Shown here one piece after another: positions 34,936-43,845 of a DNA stretch of 45,588 nucleotides. The translations under genes and the position numbers were made by a program. Under the pieces are notes generated by a model. It was not told the DNA's origin. It saw nothing but the letters and a program-made list of their open reading frames with translations, and did not search any database. Source of the stretch: Sulfuritalea sp. (GTDB taxonomy: Bacteria; Pseudomonadota; Gammaproteobacteria; Burkholderiales; Methylophilaceae); the NCBI GenBank assembly GCA_021738125.1, contig JAIPCR010000006.1, positions 1 through 45,588 on the forward strand. Reading direction: 5' to 3'. The stretch's first letter is position 1; the number at the start of each line of letters is the position of its first letter.

Positions 34936-35574
34936 ATGGACCTCTCAAACATTATCGATCTCTTTTTACACCTAGATAAGCATCTGGAAGTTGTGGCGGC
35001 TACATGGGGGATATGGATTTACGCACTTCTGTTCGCCATCATTTTCGTGGAAACAGGTATCGTTGCCATGCCATTTCTTCCAGGCGATTCACTATTATTT
35101 GTTGCTGGAGCTTTGGCGGCGGTTGGCGGAATGAGCTTGCCGGCTCTAATGATTTTGTTATCAATTGCAGCGATTGCAGGGGATGCAGTGAATTATTCAG
35201 TAGGGAGATGGGCTGGCCCAAAAGTTTTTTCTTGGGAAAGTTCTCGATGGTTCAACAAAGAAACCTTTAATAAGACGCATGAATTCTATGAAAAATATGG
35301 TCCTATCACCATTGTCGTTGGGCGATTTCTGCCGTTCATTCGAACTTTCACGCCGTTTGTGGCGGGGGTAGCCCAGATGTCCTATCGAAAGTTTGCCCTA
35401 TTTAATATTATTGGTGGAATACTCTGGGTTTGTAGTCTAACTGCGTTAGGATTCTTGGTTGGCAATCATCCGTGGGTTAAATCTAATTTTTCTCTGGTTG
35501 CACTGGCGATGATTGTTGTACCTAGCCTACCGACGGTCTGTGTGCTTGTAAAGCATATGGTGAAATCTCGTTAA
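34936..35574 (+). CDS. DedA-family membrane protein
   Basis: A 212-residue integral membrane protein of the DedA family, associated with undecaprenyl phosphate/lipid flipping, membrane potential and drug tolerance. Several hydrophobic segments surround two re-entrant motifs: E-T-G with FLPGDSLLFVAGALA (about residues 40-60) and GRFLPFIRTFTPFVAGVAQM (about 130-150). The latter carries the conserved arginines needed in E. coli relatives. It stands alone, with 169 bases to mfd and convergent to addA. A TATACT at 34871-34876 could be its -10 box, with no good -35. Family assignment is secure; the transported lipid is not shown by sequence. Confidence 0.92.
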   Translation: MDLSNIIDLFLHLDKHLEVVAATWGIWIYALLFAIIFVETGIVAMPFLPGDSLLFVAGALAAVGGMSLPALMILLSIAAIAGDAVNYSVGRWAGPKVFSWESSRWFNKETFNKTHEFYEKYGPITIVVGRFLPFIRTFTPFVAGVAQMSYRKFALFNIIGGILWVCSLTALGFLVGNHPWVKSNFSLVALAMIVVPSLPTVCVLVKHMVKSR

Positions 35575-35607
35575 ATTCAGTCATCAACACGATTTAACTT
35601 AACTTAT

Positions 35608-38600
35608 TTACAATTCCACCAAATTCCCACTACTTAAGAAGTAAATTGCGTATTTTATTTGAAGCCCTTCGCTAGCGAATAAACCTGCATATCGTTCTAG
35701 CTGTGGTCGATGTTGTTCTGCGACAACTGTTAAATCTTCGTTCTCATCCAAAGCAGTCAGCTTATAATCCACAATCCACCGTACATTTTTACCATCAATG
35801 CCATTTTCAACAAAAGTACGGTCTATGACATGACTTTGTATACCTATATCTGTCGATTGCATCAAACTTAACTCGCTCGCTGCCTCTGTATGATTTTTTA
35901 ACAGCCACTGCCCTGCTTCGCTATTGAGCGTGGTCGTTAAGGCCGCTTGTACTTCTATTGCACCTTGTTCGGCAAGCTTGCTCGCATACCCTTGTTGCAT
36001 CAGCCATTTCTGCATAGCAGGCTGGCATTGTGTCAATCTTTGCCCAGTCCAGCTTTGTGTAGGTTTTGCCATTAATTCCATGTACAAGTGGGCAAGTATG
36101 CCGCAATGCCGATGAAAATCCACCTCGGTCAATGCGCCAGTAAAACTTGCTGGGGTGGTTACTTGGTCATCAAATGCAGACTGATGAGGCTGGTTTTTTG
36201 CCTCATACTGAGTAGCGCCCTGTAAAAAATCACCCGCAAACTCGCTACTGTCTAGGCGCTGTAACTGTGGCTTAAATAGCTTGATGTCTAATGCAGATGA
36301 AGAGGGATTGCAAGATTGTGGCGTAGCCTGTTTAAATTCCGCCTCTACCGCTGGCCATAAGGTTTGTAACAAAGTATTTGCCGCAGGCTTAATTTCACCG
36401 TCTTTATTCGCTTGCACGCTGGCAATAAGATGTAATTGCCGCTCTGTACGTGTGGCCGCCACATACAATAAACGCACCAACTCATTACTTTCACGAATTT
36501 TTTCTAACGATTTAATGTAACTATAAATATTGGCAGTAGCATTTTTATTACCCGCACCTTTTACATAATGTGGCGCGGCAATCAAACGCTTCTGATGTCC
36601 AACATTGACCTCTTGCCATAACACCAGTTCATTGTCTGACGGCCTAGGTGAACGATTGAGCGCCGGTAAAATGACCGTATCAAACTCCAAACCCTTAGAT
36701 TTATGTATGGTTAAAAACTGCACACTACCATCAGCCTCAATATCTGGTTTAGCATACAGTTTCTGCATGGCCAATTCGAGTGCCGCAATATCTAAATGGC
36801 CGCTACGACTGGTTTTTTCTACCAAATCAAAAAATACCTGTACATCACGATTATCACCAGCATCAACCAAGCACTTACCACCGCCAAGTTGCAACCAAGT
36901 ACTTTCCAACCAGCGCCGCAAAGGTAATCTGCCCTGCCCTTCAAAGGCACTGCTTAACACCGTCTTCACATGATTTAAACGCAATAGCCCATCTGCACTC
37001 ATATGTTGCAAACGCACTTCATCATGCATCGCCGACCAAACAGTATTCCTATGGTTATTTGCTGCTAAAATATGTAAATCAGCCAAGTTTAGTCCGCACC
37101 ATGGCGCGCGCAACAAATTAAGCCAATGCGTTCTATCCGCACGATGATGCAAGGCACATACCAGCGACAAGGCATCTTGTACTGTTTGTCGCTCATTCAA
37201 TTGTTCAATTTCTACTGCTTGAAAATTCAAGTGCGCATGATTACGCCTAATTTCAGAAACCAACTCTTTTAAATGATTGCGACTGCGTACTAACACGGCA
37301 ATTTTTTGTGGTGCACTACTTTTCGCATGTAATTCGGTAATTAAGTTGGCGACAAAATTGGCTTCTAGCTGTTTAACATTGCTATTACTACTTGAGTCAG
37401 TAGCATCTTCGTCCTCTGCATTTTTAGTAGCATCATCTACAATCAAGGGATGCACAAAGACGCCTTCATCAGCAATGCTTGTGCGGCTCGCAATAAACTC
37501 ACGATAACTAATCGCCCCTTGATTAATGTTGTCAGTAGCTGGGAATACCTGCTTAAAGGCGGCGTTAATCCAATCAACTACAGCAGGTTGAGAGCGATTA
37601 TTACGACTTAATTGCAAACGCTTGAGTGGCAAATAGCCAATGCCAAATTTACTAGCCTGTAAAAATAGACTGACATCCGCTTTACGAAAACGATAAATCG
37701 ACTGCATAGGATCGCCCACACAAAACAAGGTGCGGCCATCATCGGGCTGCCAACCCTCAATCAGCTTTTCTATCAAGTCCATTTGCACGGGACTGGTATC
37801 TTGAAACTCATCAATTAATAAATGTGAAATCTTATAATCTAGCTGAAGTGCTAAGTCTGTTGCGCCATTCTCATTTTCTAATGCCAGTTTTGCACTTCGT
37901 GCAATTTCAACAAAATCAACCTCGCCTGCCGCTTGGAATACCAACCACAAATGTCCGTTAGCCTTTATCAGCAACTTGGTCAGTGCCAGTATCACCTGCT
38001 GACTCTCTGCCAGTGTTGCGATAGACGGCAAGCTTAAGACCTTAGCCACCACCTCATGATTTTCTAGGCAATTGATAATGGCAGTGAAATCGTCTTTCTT
38101 GCTTTTATGTTCTTTATCAGCGGGAAATCCGTTATTTTTATTTGGGCTTTTGCGATAGGTTTTATCCGTTTTAGTCAGCAATAAATTAGACAGTGCCTGC
38201 CACATCATTAAGTCATCCGCATCGGCACTTAATGTGTACTGCCAATCTAATAAGGGCGCAATATCCGCATCGCTCTCTAAATTGCTCGCAGCAAAGCGTG
38301 CTAAGGGCATTAAAGCATTCTGCACATTAACCGGCAGTACTTGTAGTGCCGCTTGCAAATCATCGGCAATTAAACTTCTAAGAGCCTGTTCAGTACCGGT
38401 CAACATCGCTTCAGGTGCTAGGTGCTGTAAGCGCCCCACCATGGGCGACCATTGGTCCCGTCTAGCCAGCATTTTGGCTAACAACTCGGTTAATTTTTCA
38501 GCGTTGTTATCCATGTAACGTAACGCCGTTGTCACCGTATCATCCGTCTTTGTTTCATGCATAATTTCGGCAATGGCGCGCCGCGCGGCATCGTTATAAT

Positions 38601-39051
38601 GCGTATCGGTATCATCACTCACCACAGGCTGCCCGCCAAACCGACTCAGCAAGGGCATTTGCCGCGTTAAACTACTGCATAAAGCGTCTATGGTTAAAAT
38701 CCGTAAGCGGCTGGGCTGGCTCAAAATCTGCCACTGCTTCATATTTGATTGATGAAGTGCTTTTTCGGCTAAGCCACGTGTGACTAATTTATGTGCTTTG
38801 GCTTCAGGAGTTTGCTGCTCAGCATGCGTTAAGCTTAATAAAATGCGGTTACGCATTTCTGTGGCGGCTTTATTGGTAAAGGTCAGCGCGATAATTTCTT
38901 CTGGCTCTTCTACTTCCGCCAATAGCTTTAAATAACGCTGGGTCAGTAGCTCAGTTTTACCGGCGCCTGCCGGAGCTTCAACAATAAATGAGGCATGCTC
39001 ATCTAAAGCACGAATGCGATTCGCCGCATCTTGCGCATTGAGGTCCATCAT
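35608..39051 (-). CDS. addA: AddA-type UvrD-like helicase/nuclease for double-strand-break repair
   Basis: A 1147-residue superfamily 1 helicase with a C-terminal RecB-like nuclease. Walker A APAGAGKT is at residues 26-33, Walker B reads LIDEFQDTSPVQMDLIE, and later helicase motifs include VGDPMQSIYRFRKADVSLF, FLTIHKSKGLEFDTVILPAL and LLYVAATRTERQL. The nuclease motif WIVDYKL lies about 50 residues from the C-terminus. It starts within the stop of the upstream partner gene (ATGA overlap), the AddB-AddA order. Such pairs resect DNA ends for RecA loading, in place of RecBCD. The symbol is by architecture and pairing; databases may simply call it a UvrD-helicase domain protein. Confidence 0.88.
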   Translation of the reverse strand: MMDLNAQDAANRIRALDEHASFIVEAPAGAGKTELLTQRYLKLLAEVEEPEEIIALTFTNKAATEMRNRILLSLTHAEQQTPEAKAHKLVTRGLAEKALHQSNMKQWQILSQPSRLRILTIDALCSSLTRQMPLLSRFGGQPVVSDDTDTHYNDAARRAIAEIMHETKTDDTVTTALRYMDNNAEKLTELLAKMLARRDQWSPMVGRLQHLAPEAMLTGTEQALRSLIADDLQAALQVLPVNVQNALMPLARFAASNLESDADIAPLLDWQYTLSADADDLMMWQALSNLLLTKTDKTYRKSPNKNNGFPADKEHKSKKDDFTAIINCLENHEVVAKVLSLPSIATLAESQQVILALTKLLIKANGHLWLVFQAAGEVDFVEIARSAKLALENENGATDLALQLDYKISHLLIDEFQDTSPVQMDLIEKLIEGWQPDDGRTLFCVGDPMQSIYRFRKADVSLFLQASKFGIGYLPLKRLQLSRNNRSQPAVVDWINAAFKQVFPATDNINQGAISYREFIASRTSIADEGVFVHPLIVDDATKNAEDEDATDSSSNSNVKQLEANFVANLITELHAKSSAPQKIAVLVRSRNHLKELVSEIRRNHAHLNFQAVEIEQLNERQTVQDALSLVCALHHRADRTHWLNLLRAPWCGLNLADLHILAANNHRNTVWSAMHDEVRLQHMSADGLLRLNHVKTVLSSAFEGQGRLPLRRWLESTWLQLGGGKCLVDAGDNRDVQVFFDLVEKTSRSGHLDIAALELAMQKLYAKPDIEADGSVQFLTIHKSKGLEFDTVILPALNRSPRPSDNELVLWQEVNVGHQKRLIAAPHYVKGAGNKNATANIYSYIKSLEKIRESNELVRLLYVAATRTERQLHLIASVQANKDGEIKPAANTLLQTLWPAVEAEFKQATPQSCNPSSSALDIKLFKPQLQRLDSSEFAGDFLQGATQYEAKNQPHQSAFDDQVTTPASFTGALTEVDFHRHCGILAHLYMELMAKPTQSWTGQRLTQCQPAMQKWLMQQGYASKLAEQGAIEVQAALTTTLNSEAGQWLLKNHTEAASELSLMQSTDIGIQSHVIDRTFVENGIDGKNVRWIVDYKLTALDENEDLTVVAEQHRPQLERYAGLFASEGLQIKYAIYFLSSGNLVEL

Positions 39052-41798
39052 GGATTCAACCCCTCGTCCTTTAAAGCCGCTTGTTTGCGCTCAAACTGCA
39101 ATAAGCGCTCGGGTAAACGTAACAAAGGTTTAACGTCACAATAAACCAAATCGGTTTCTTTGCTAACAGTGACCCTTGCCTCCCCCGCTTTAATTTCTTG
39201 TGCAATATTGCTTAGACTCAGGTACCAATGTTCAAGCAAAGCCTCCCAGTCATTAAAGCGATTGAAAGCTGAATTGGCCATCACTTTAGACAGGGCCGCT
39301 ACCGCTGGCAATACGGCAGACTCGGCAGATAAACCAATAAATTTAGTCTCATCACTGCGTATTTTGGCAAAACTAACCGCCGCTACATTTTCACCTGCCA
39401 ATGCAAGCACCGCATAAATAGGCAGTTGCGGTTCCGCAATGCGGTCATCTGCCCAGCTTTTGCTGGCTACGCTACTACCCGTTTTGTAATCAATCACCAC
39501 CAAGCCGCCATCGGTCAAGCGGTCAATTCGATCTATGGTTAAATTGAGCGTTAAGCCTTCCACGTCTAGTGCATATTTTTTCTCACACGCAACTACGCTA
39601 AAGTCAGCGCGCATCAACTCTAAATCTAGCCAAACTGCTAACAGTTGCTGCAACCTTTGCTGCTCAATCTGCATCACCTGTGCAGGAATATGAAAATCAC
39701 TTTCATGACCTAAAGCCTCTATACTTTTTACGATGGCCAATTGAATCGCCGAGGCGCGCTGCTCTATCGTCATAGCTTGTAAAGCGCTTAAGTTTCGACA
39801 ATCTTCCCAAAAAAACTGTAGCACTTTATGTAGCAAACTACCGCGCGACATATTATCTAATCCGTCAATTGGTGTATCTAATTTACCCGCCCCCAAGCGA
39901 TATTGATAAAACGCCCAAGCCGGACAAATAGCTTGTGTGGCAAATAACTTGACACCGCCACGTATTTTTTCTTCAGACGATATGGGTGGCGCCATAAAGT
40001 CATCTAGCATCTGCATAGTCGCTGGCTTGGCTAAGTTTTCTGCCAAGGTCTGCATCGTCTCGGCTTGTTTGGTTGATAACACTTGATTCGCTAAAAGTGG
40101 GGATGGTCTTAGCTCTCTATCATCTTCTTTGAGTGCATATGAAAAAACGACTTCGGTAGCGCAAGTTACTAAACGCTGTTGCACCAATGCGGCAAACTGG
40201 CTCTGCACCGAAGCGCTGGCATTAGGCGTGCCACGACAACGTTGCAACTCAGCCGGTAATAAAGGGTTGAGTTTCACGGCTGGCGGCCAGTGCTGGTCGT
40301 TCATATTTAGTGCCCATACGGCATCTAAAGTCACCGCCGGCGTTTCTAAAAGCCCCAGAATTTGTATGTGCACATCACCCGTTGATTCTGGCTGAAACAT
40401 GGTTGAACTACAGAGCGCTATGACTTTTTGTAGCGCCTCACTGGCAGTCACATTGCCTAATAGCGCATCTAAAGCACTTAATTCATTTAAAGCTTTATAA
40501 AAAGCTTGCTGTGTTTGATATTCATGGCTAGAAGTCGCACGCGATTTAGCCCACTGAATACCCACTAACAAATCAACAAAGGCTGTCACCCAAGCAGAGG
40601 GTAATTGTCTGTTTTTACTTTTATGTTGAAACGCTGCAATCTGTCCTATTTGTGCAAAAAAACCATCTAATTGAATGCCATGACTTTGTAGTCGGCTAGT
40701 TTGCTTAATCAGCGCATCTAATGAATATGTAGCATTTAGGTTTTTTCTTAAAAATGCATCTAACTGAGCGCGTGCGTCTATCTCTGCCGCAAGCCCCCAA
40801 TGGATATCTTGTAAAATCGGCGTCATTTCATCAAATCTCAGTAACGCTTTTGTGGTCGCCAACCTTAACAACTGCAAGGCACTATGCACTAACGGGTATT
40901 CTGTTAGCGATAAACCTAAAGAAAAATCGTAACAACGCGACGCTTCAAAAAAGCTACTGTGTAAGGTTTCTGGATGAAAAGCATCGTCTAACAAGTCAGC
41001 CAGTAAACGGCGTATATTGGCCAGTACTGGGCTAATAATCGCCAGTTGCGCTTGCGGATTATCAGTCAGCTTTTGCTTAGCCCAAGCCACAGCGGCTCGA
41101 CATTCTTGCTGTGCGTCGGCTATCGCATAACATTCAATTTTTGGTTGAGCCACTATGCTGCTAGACAACATTTCAACTTGCACACCGCAGGTTTTAAGCA
41201 CCTCAAATAAGCGTGCTTCTAGCGGCGTAATACGGTCAAATCCAGCTAAATTAATCTTGGTCGGCAACGTCAGTGCATGGGTAATCTCGTGTTGATGCTC
41301 GGTAATTAGCGCTATGTGCAATGTCATTAAGCGGCTGGCTTCCATAGCATTTTGTTTAGCACATAACGCCTCAAACGTATGACGCCAACGTAAAAACTGC
41401 CGTGTTTCTTGGGTAATAAAGGGCTGATTAATGTCGGCTTCGGTAATTTGCCAATTGAGCATCAAATTATTGGCTTCAATCGCTGTTTTCACCATAGCGC
41501 GAATATCAAACAAAGCGCTTGCTTCATGCTTAGCTAGACAACTTTCAATCGCTTGCTCCCATAAATAGGCTTCAGCAATTGGGCTTAGGGTCATGTTGGG
41601 CAAAGCATCAACCGGTAGCAATCCCAGTAAAGCTGTATTGCCAATTAAGCCATCTAACCATTGCGTTAAGGTATAGATTTCAGGGGCTTGCCATAGGCTA
41701 GCGCCACGTTCTAAGGCTTGTTGTTGATGCTGTAAGGTGACCCCACGAACTAGCCGTGCAGTTGTGCAAATGGTGACTGTATTAGGGGTTAAAGACAT
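39048..41798 (-). CDS. addB: AddB-type PD-(D/E)XK nuclease subunit
   Basis: A 916-residue partner of AddA. The N-terminal two thirds resemble an inactivated helicase-like module: the start TVTICTTARLVRGVTLQ has no Walker A lysine motif. The C-terminal third carries the nuclease: MSRGSLLHKVLQFFWEDCR, LNLTIDRIDRL and VVIDYKTGS, the usual catalytic blocks. The four-cysteine iron-sulfur staple known from Bacillus AddB is not evident, as is common in proteobacterial forms. The frame is open nine codons further upstream (41825), but the Met at 41798 fits the protein start better; neither has a clear Shine-Dalgarno. It is translationally coupled to addA through ATGA. Confidence 0.85.
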   Translation of the reverse strand: MSLTPNTVTICTTARLVRGVTLQHQQQALERGASLWQAPEIYTLTQWLDGLIGNTALLGLLPVDALPNMTLSPIAEAYLWEQAIESCLAKHEASALFDIRAMVKTAIEANNLMLNWQITEADINQPFITQETRQFLRWRHTFEALCAKQNAMEASRLMTLHIALITEHQHEITHALTLPTKINLAGFDRITPLEARLFEVLKTCGVQVEMLSSSIVAQPKIECYAIADAQQECRAAVAWAKQKLTDNPQAQLAIISPVLANIRRLLADLLDDAFHPETLHSSFFEASRCYDFSLGLSLTEYPLVHSALQLLRLATTKALLRFDEMTPILQDIHWGLAAEIDARAQLDAFLRKNLNATYSLDALIKQTSRLQSHGIQLDGFFAQIGQIAAFQHKSKNRQLPSAWVTAFVDLLVGIQWAKSRATSSHEYQTQQAFYKALNELSALDALLGNVTASEALQKVIALCSSTMFQPESTGDVHIQILGLLETPAVTLDAVWALNMNDQHWPPAVKLNPLLPAELQRCRGTPNASASVQSQFAALVQQRLVTCATEVVFSYALKEDDRELRPSPLLANQVLSTKQAETMQTLAENLAKPATMQMLDDFMAPPISSEEKIRGGVKLFATQAICPAWAFYQYRLGAGKLDTPIDGLDNMSRGSLLHKVLQFFWEDCRNLSALQAMTIEQRASAIQLAIVKSIEALGHESDFHIPAQVMQIEQQRLQQLLAVWLDLELMRADFSVVACEKKYALDVEGLTLNLTIDRIDRLTDGGLVVIDYKTGSSVASKSWADDRIAEPQLPIYAVLALAGENVAAVSFAKIRSDETKFIGLSAESAVLPAVAALSKVMANSAFNRFNDWEALLEHWYLSLSNIAQEIKAGEARVTVSKETDLVYCDVKPLLRLPERLLQFERKQAALKDEGLNP

Positions 41799-41925
41799 GT
41801 CGTAATTGTAGCGTTTACTGAGCATTCATAATGGGAAAAATAGAGATTAAGTTAATACCAAAAGTAGCATGCGGTTCTAATTAAGGTTATGATTCAATCA
41901 TATTAAATATGATTGGAGCACTAAA

Positions 41926-42375
41926 ATTAAACTCTTCCGATTGATTATCATCACCTTAAGCACCTTTCTAATTGTGGCTTGCGCTAGCAATGGCAGTATC
42001 ATAAACAGCCGATCTGAAAGTGTGAGTAAACTTAACGCAAGCATGTTGGGTGACTTACCCCTACCCAAAGAGGCACGCATTTCTAATGAAAATTCATTAG
42101 TGCTGGGTGAGGGAGAGTCTTGGGTGGGTCGCTTAGAAATTCACGCCACTACTTCTACCAGCGATACAATCGCTTTTTTCATAGATCAATATCCGCAAGC
42201 TGGCTGGACCTTACTCTCTGCATCTAAATCTAAAAATAGTATTTTAGTATTCACTAATGCTAAAAAATCAGCTACGGTAGAAATTACAGATGGCCCAGCC
42301 TTAGGTCTGGCCTCTAAAATCATCATTACTGTTTCACCTATTAACATCAATCCAGCACCGCAAAAGAAAAAATAG
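41926..42375 (+). CDS. Small lipoprotein of unknown function, probable ATT start
   Basis: A roughly 149-residue protein. Read from ATT 41926 the N-terminus is (M)KLFRLIIITLSTFLIVAC, a textbook lipoprotein signal with a lipobox ending LIVAC. GGAG at 41915-41918 stands exactly seven bases before ATT, while no ribosome site precedes the only conventional start nearby (TTG 41941), which would also remove the basic n-region. The mature part contains PLPKEARISNENSLVLGEGESWVGRLEI and a central domain (SDTIAFFIDQYPQAGWTLLSASKSKNSILVF) resembling DUF4810-like or other small envelope lipoproteins only vaguely. I do not assign a family. It lies between the addB 5' end and the glycosyltransferase gene. 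Confidence 0.75.
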   Translation: MKLFRLIIITLSTFLIVACASNGSIINSRSESVSKLNASMLGDLPLPKEARISNENSLVLGEGESWVGRLEIHATTSTSDTIAFFIDQYPQAGWTLLSASKSKNSILVFTNAKKSATVEITDGPALGLASKIIITVSPININPAPQKKK

Positions 42376-42443
42376 TCGAGACTAATTAAAGCAAAACAGC
42401 TGATTACTTGGTTACATGAGCTAGGTATTGCAAAGATTGTTTC

Positions 42444-43676
42444 ATGAAAATTTTATTTATTCACCAAAACTTCCCCGGCCAATTTAAGTTTTTAGCGCCG
42501 GCTCTTGTTCAGCAAGGTCATGAAGTAGTGGCGATGATCATGCAAAAAATAGACCTCGAAGTGTGGCAAGGCATCAAGCTTGTTTCATATTTGCCTAGCC
42601 GTAGCTCTACACCTAACATCCACCCTTGGGTGAGTGATTTTGAAACTAAAACCATTCGTGGCGAGGCCTGCTATAGAGCTGCACGAAAGCTTAGAAACGC
42701 TGGCTTTATGCCAGATATGATTATTGCCCACCCCGGTTGGGGTGAGAGCTTATTTTTAAAAGACGTTTGGCCCGAATCTAAACTAGGGATTTACTGCGAA
42801 TTTTACTACCACGCCCAAGGGGCAGACGTTGGCTTTGATCCTGAGTTTCCCAACAAAGATGATAGTGAAATTTGCCGATTAAGGCTTAAAAACCTCAATC
42901 ACTTACTGCATTTTGAAGTTGCAGATGCTGGCATTTCACCCACTCATTGGCAGGCGAGTACTTTCCCTGCTGACTTTAAATCTAAAATTACAGTGATTCA
43001 TGATGGCATTGATACCCAAGCACTAGCGCCAAACTCAAGTGTGACACTGACCTTAAACGGTAATGTTACCTTAACTAAACAAGATGAGGTCATCACCTTT
43101 GTGAATCGTAATTTGGAGCCTTATCGTGGCTACCATATTTTTATGCGCGCATTGCCTGCGTTGTTAAAAAAACGACCTAACGCAATAGTGCTTATTGTGG
43201 GAGGAGATGATGTAAGCTACGGCGCCAGATCAGATGACGGCAAGAAGTGGAAAGATATTTTTATAGATGAGATAAGGCCAGCAATTTCTATAGCTGACTG
43301 GCAAAGGGTGCATTTTTTAGGCACTATTCCTTATGAAAGCTTTATCCCCTTACTGCAACTTTCAACTGTACATGTCTATTTAACTTATCCATTTGTATTG
43401 TCATGGAGCTTACTCGAAGCGATGAGTGTGGGCTGCGCCATTGTTGCCAGTGACACGCAGCCGCTATGTGAAGCAATTGCGCATGATAAAACGGGTCGCT
43501 TAGTGGATTTTTTCGATCACCAGGCATTGGCAAAAGAGATCTGCCAACTACTAGATAATGCCAAGCTGCGTGCAAAGCTTGGCAAGAACGCTAGAGCATT
43601 TGCTATTAAACATTATGATCTTCAAACAATCTGTTTGCCAAACCAACTTGCGTGGGTGAATCAGCTAAGCACATAG
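42444..43676 (+). CDS. GT4-family glycosyltransferase
   Basis: A 410-residue GT-B fold enzyme transferring a sugar from a nucleotide donor. The N-terminal domain starts MKILFIHQNFPGQFKFLAPAL, with the acceptor-side region MIIAHPGWGESLFLKDVWP. The donor domain has ITVIHDGIDTQAL, FVNRNLEPYRGYHIFMRALPAL and the terminal motif YPFVLSWSLLEAMSVGCAIVASDTQPL, in which the second Glu of the usual E-x7-E donor motif is present but the first position is occupied by a non-acidic residue. Its substrate is unknown; the sugar nucleotidyltransferase across the tRNA gene suggests polysaccharide or glycan synthesis. The start is the first ATG of the frame and matches the family N-terminus. Confidence 0.88.
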   Translation: MKILFIHQNFPGQFKFLAPALVQQGHEVVAMIMQKIDLEVWQGIKLVSYLPSRSSTPNIHPWVSDFETKTIRGEACYRAARKLRNAGFMPDMIIAHPGWGESLFLKDVWPESKLGIYCEFYYHAQGADVGFDPEFPNKDDSEICRLRLKNLNHLLHFEVADAGISPTHWQASTFPADFKSKITVIHDGIDTQALAPNSSVTLTLNGNVTLTKQDEVITFVNRNLEPYRGYHIFMRALPALLKKRPNAIVLIVGGDDVSYGARSDDGKKWKDIFIDEIRPAISIADWQRVHFLGTIPYESFIPLLQLSTVHVYLTYPFVLSWSLLEAMSVGCAIVASDTQPLCEAIAHDKTGRLVDFFDHQALAKEICQLLDNAKLRAKLGKNARAFAIKHYDLQTICLPNQLAWVNQLST

Positions 43677-43689
43677 CAGACTGTCAACT

Positions 43690-43779
43690 TGGCGGAAGAG
43701 GCGGGATTCGAACCCGCGACAGAGTTGCCCCTGTGCCACCTTTCCAGGGTGGTGCCTTCAACCGCTCAGCCACTCTTCC
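43690..43779 (-). tRNA. tRNA-Ser (anticodon GGA)
   Basis: A 90-base minus-strand tRNA. Acceptor arm GGAAGAG pairs with CTCTTCC, discriminator G and encoded CCA end the molecule. The anticodon stem CCACC/GGTGG encloses loop CTGGAAA with anticodon GGA, reading UCC and UCU serine codons. The T arm has the standard GGTTCGAATCCC. A long variable arm (about 15 bases) is typical of serine tRNA. Confidence 0.97.
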
Positions 43780-43805
43780 GAATTAGATATTTTTAAAACC
43801 GACGC

Positions 43806-43834
43806 ATTATAGTGCATATCAGCTGGCATGTCGC
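43806..43834 (-). promoter_or_regulatory. Sigma-70 promoter of the tRNA-Ser gene
   Basis: On the minus strand a perfect TATAAT (43811-43806) lies 17 bases after GCGACA (43834-43829, four of six to TTGACA). Transcription would start near 43799, about 20 bases before the mature tRNA 5' end at 43779. The promoter sits just after the nucleotidyltransferase stop, so the tRNA can be expressed separately. Confidence 0.75.
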
Positions 43835-43845
43835 ATTTGCCGACA

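Noticed and set aside
36605..37121. Plus-strand frames of 122 and 113 codons opposite addA
   Set aside because: They overlap each other and the conserved helicase; composition is Ser/Cys/Leu-rich, as in shadow frames.
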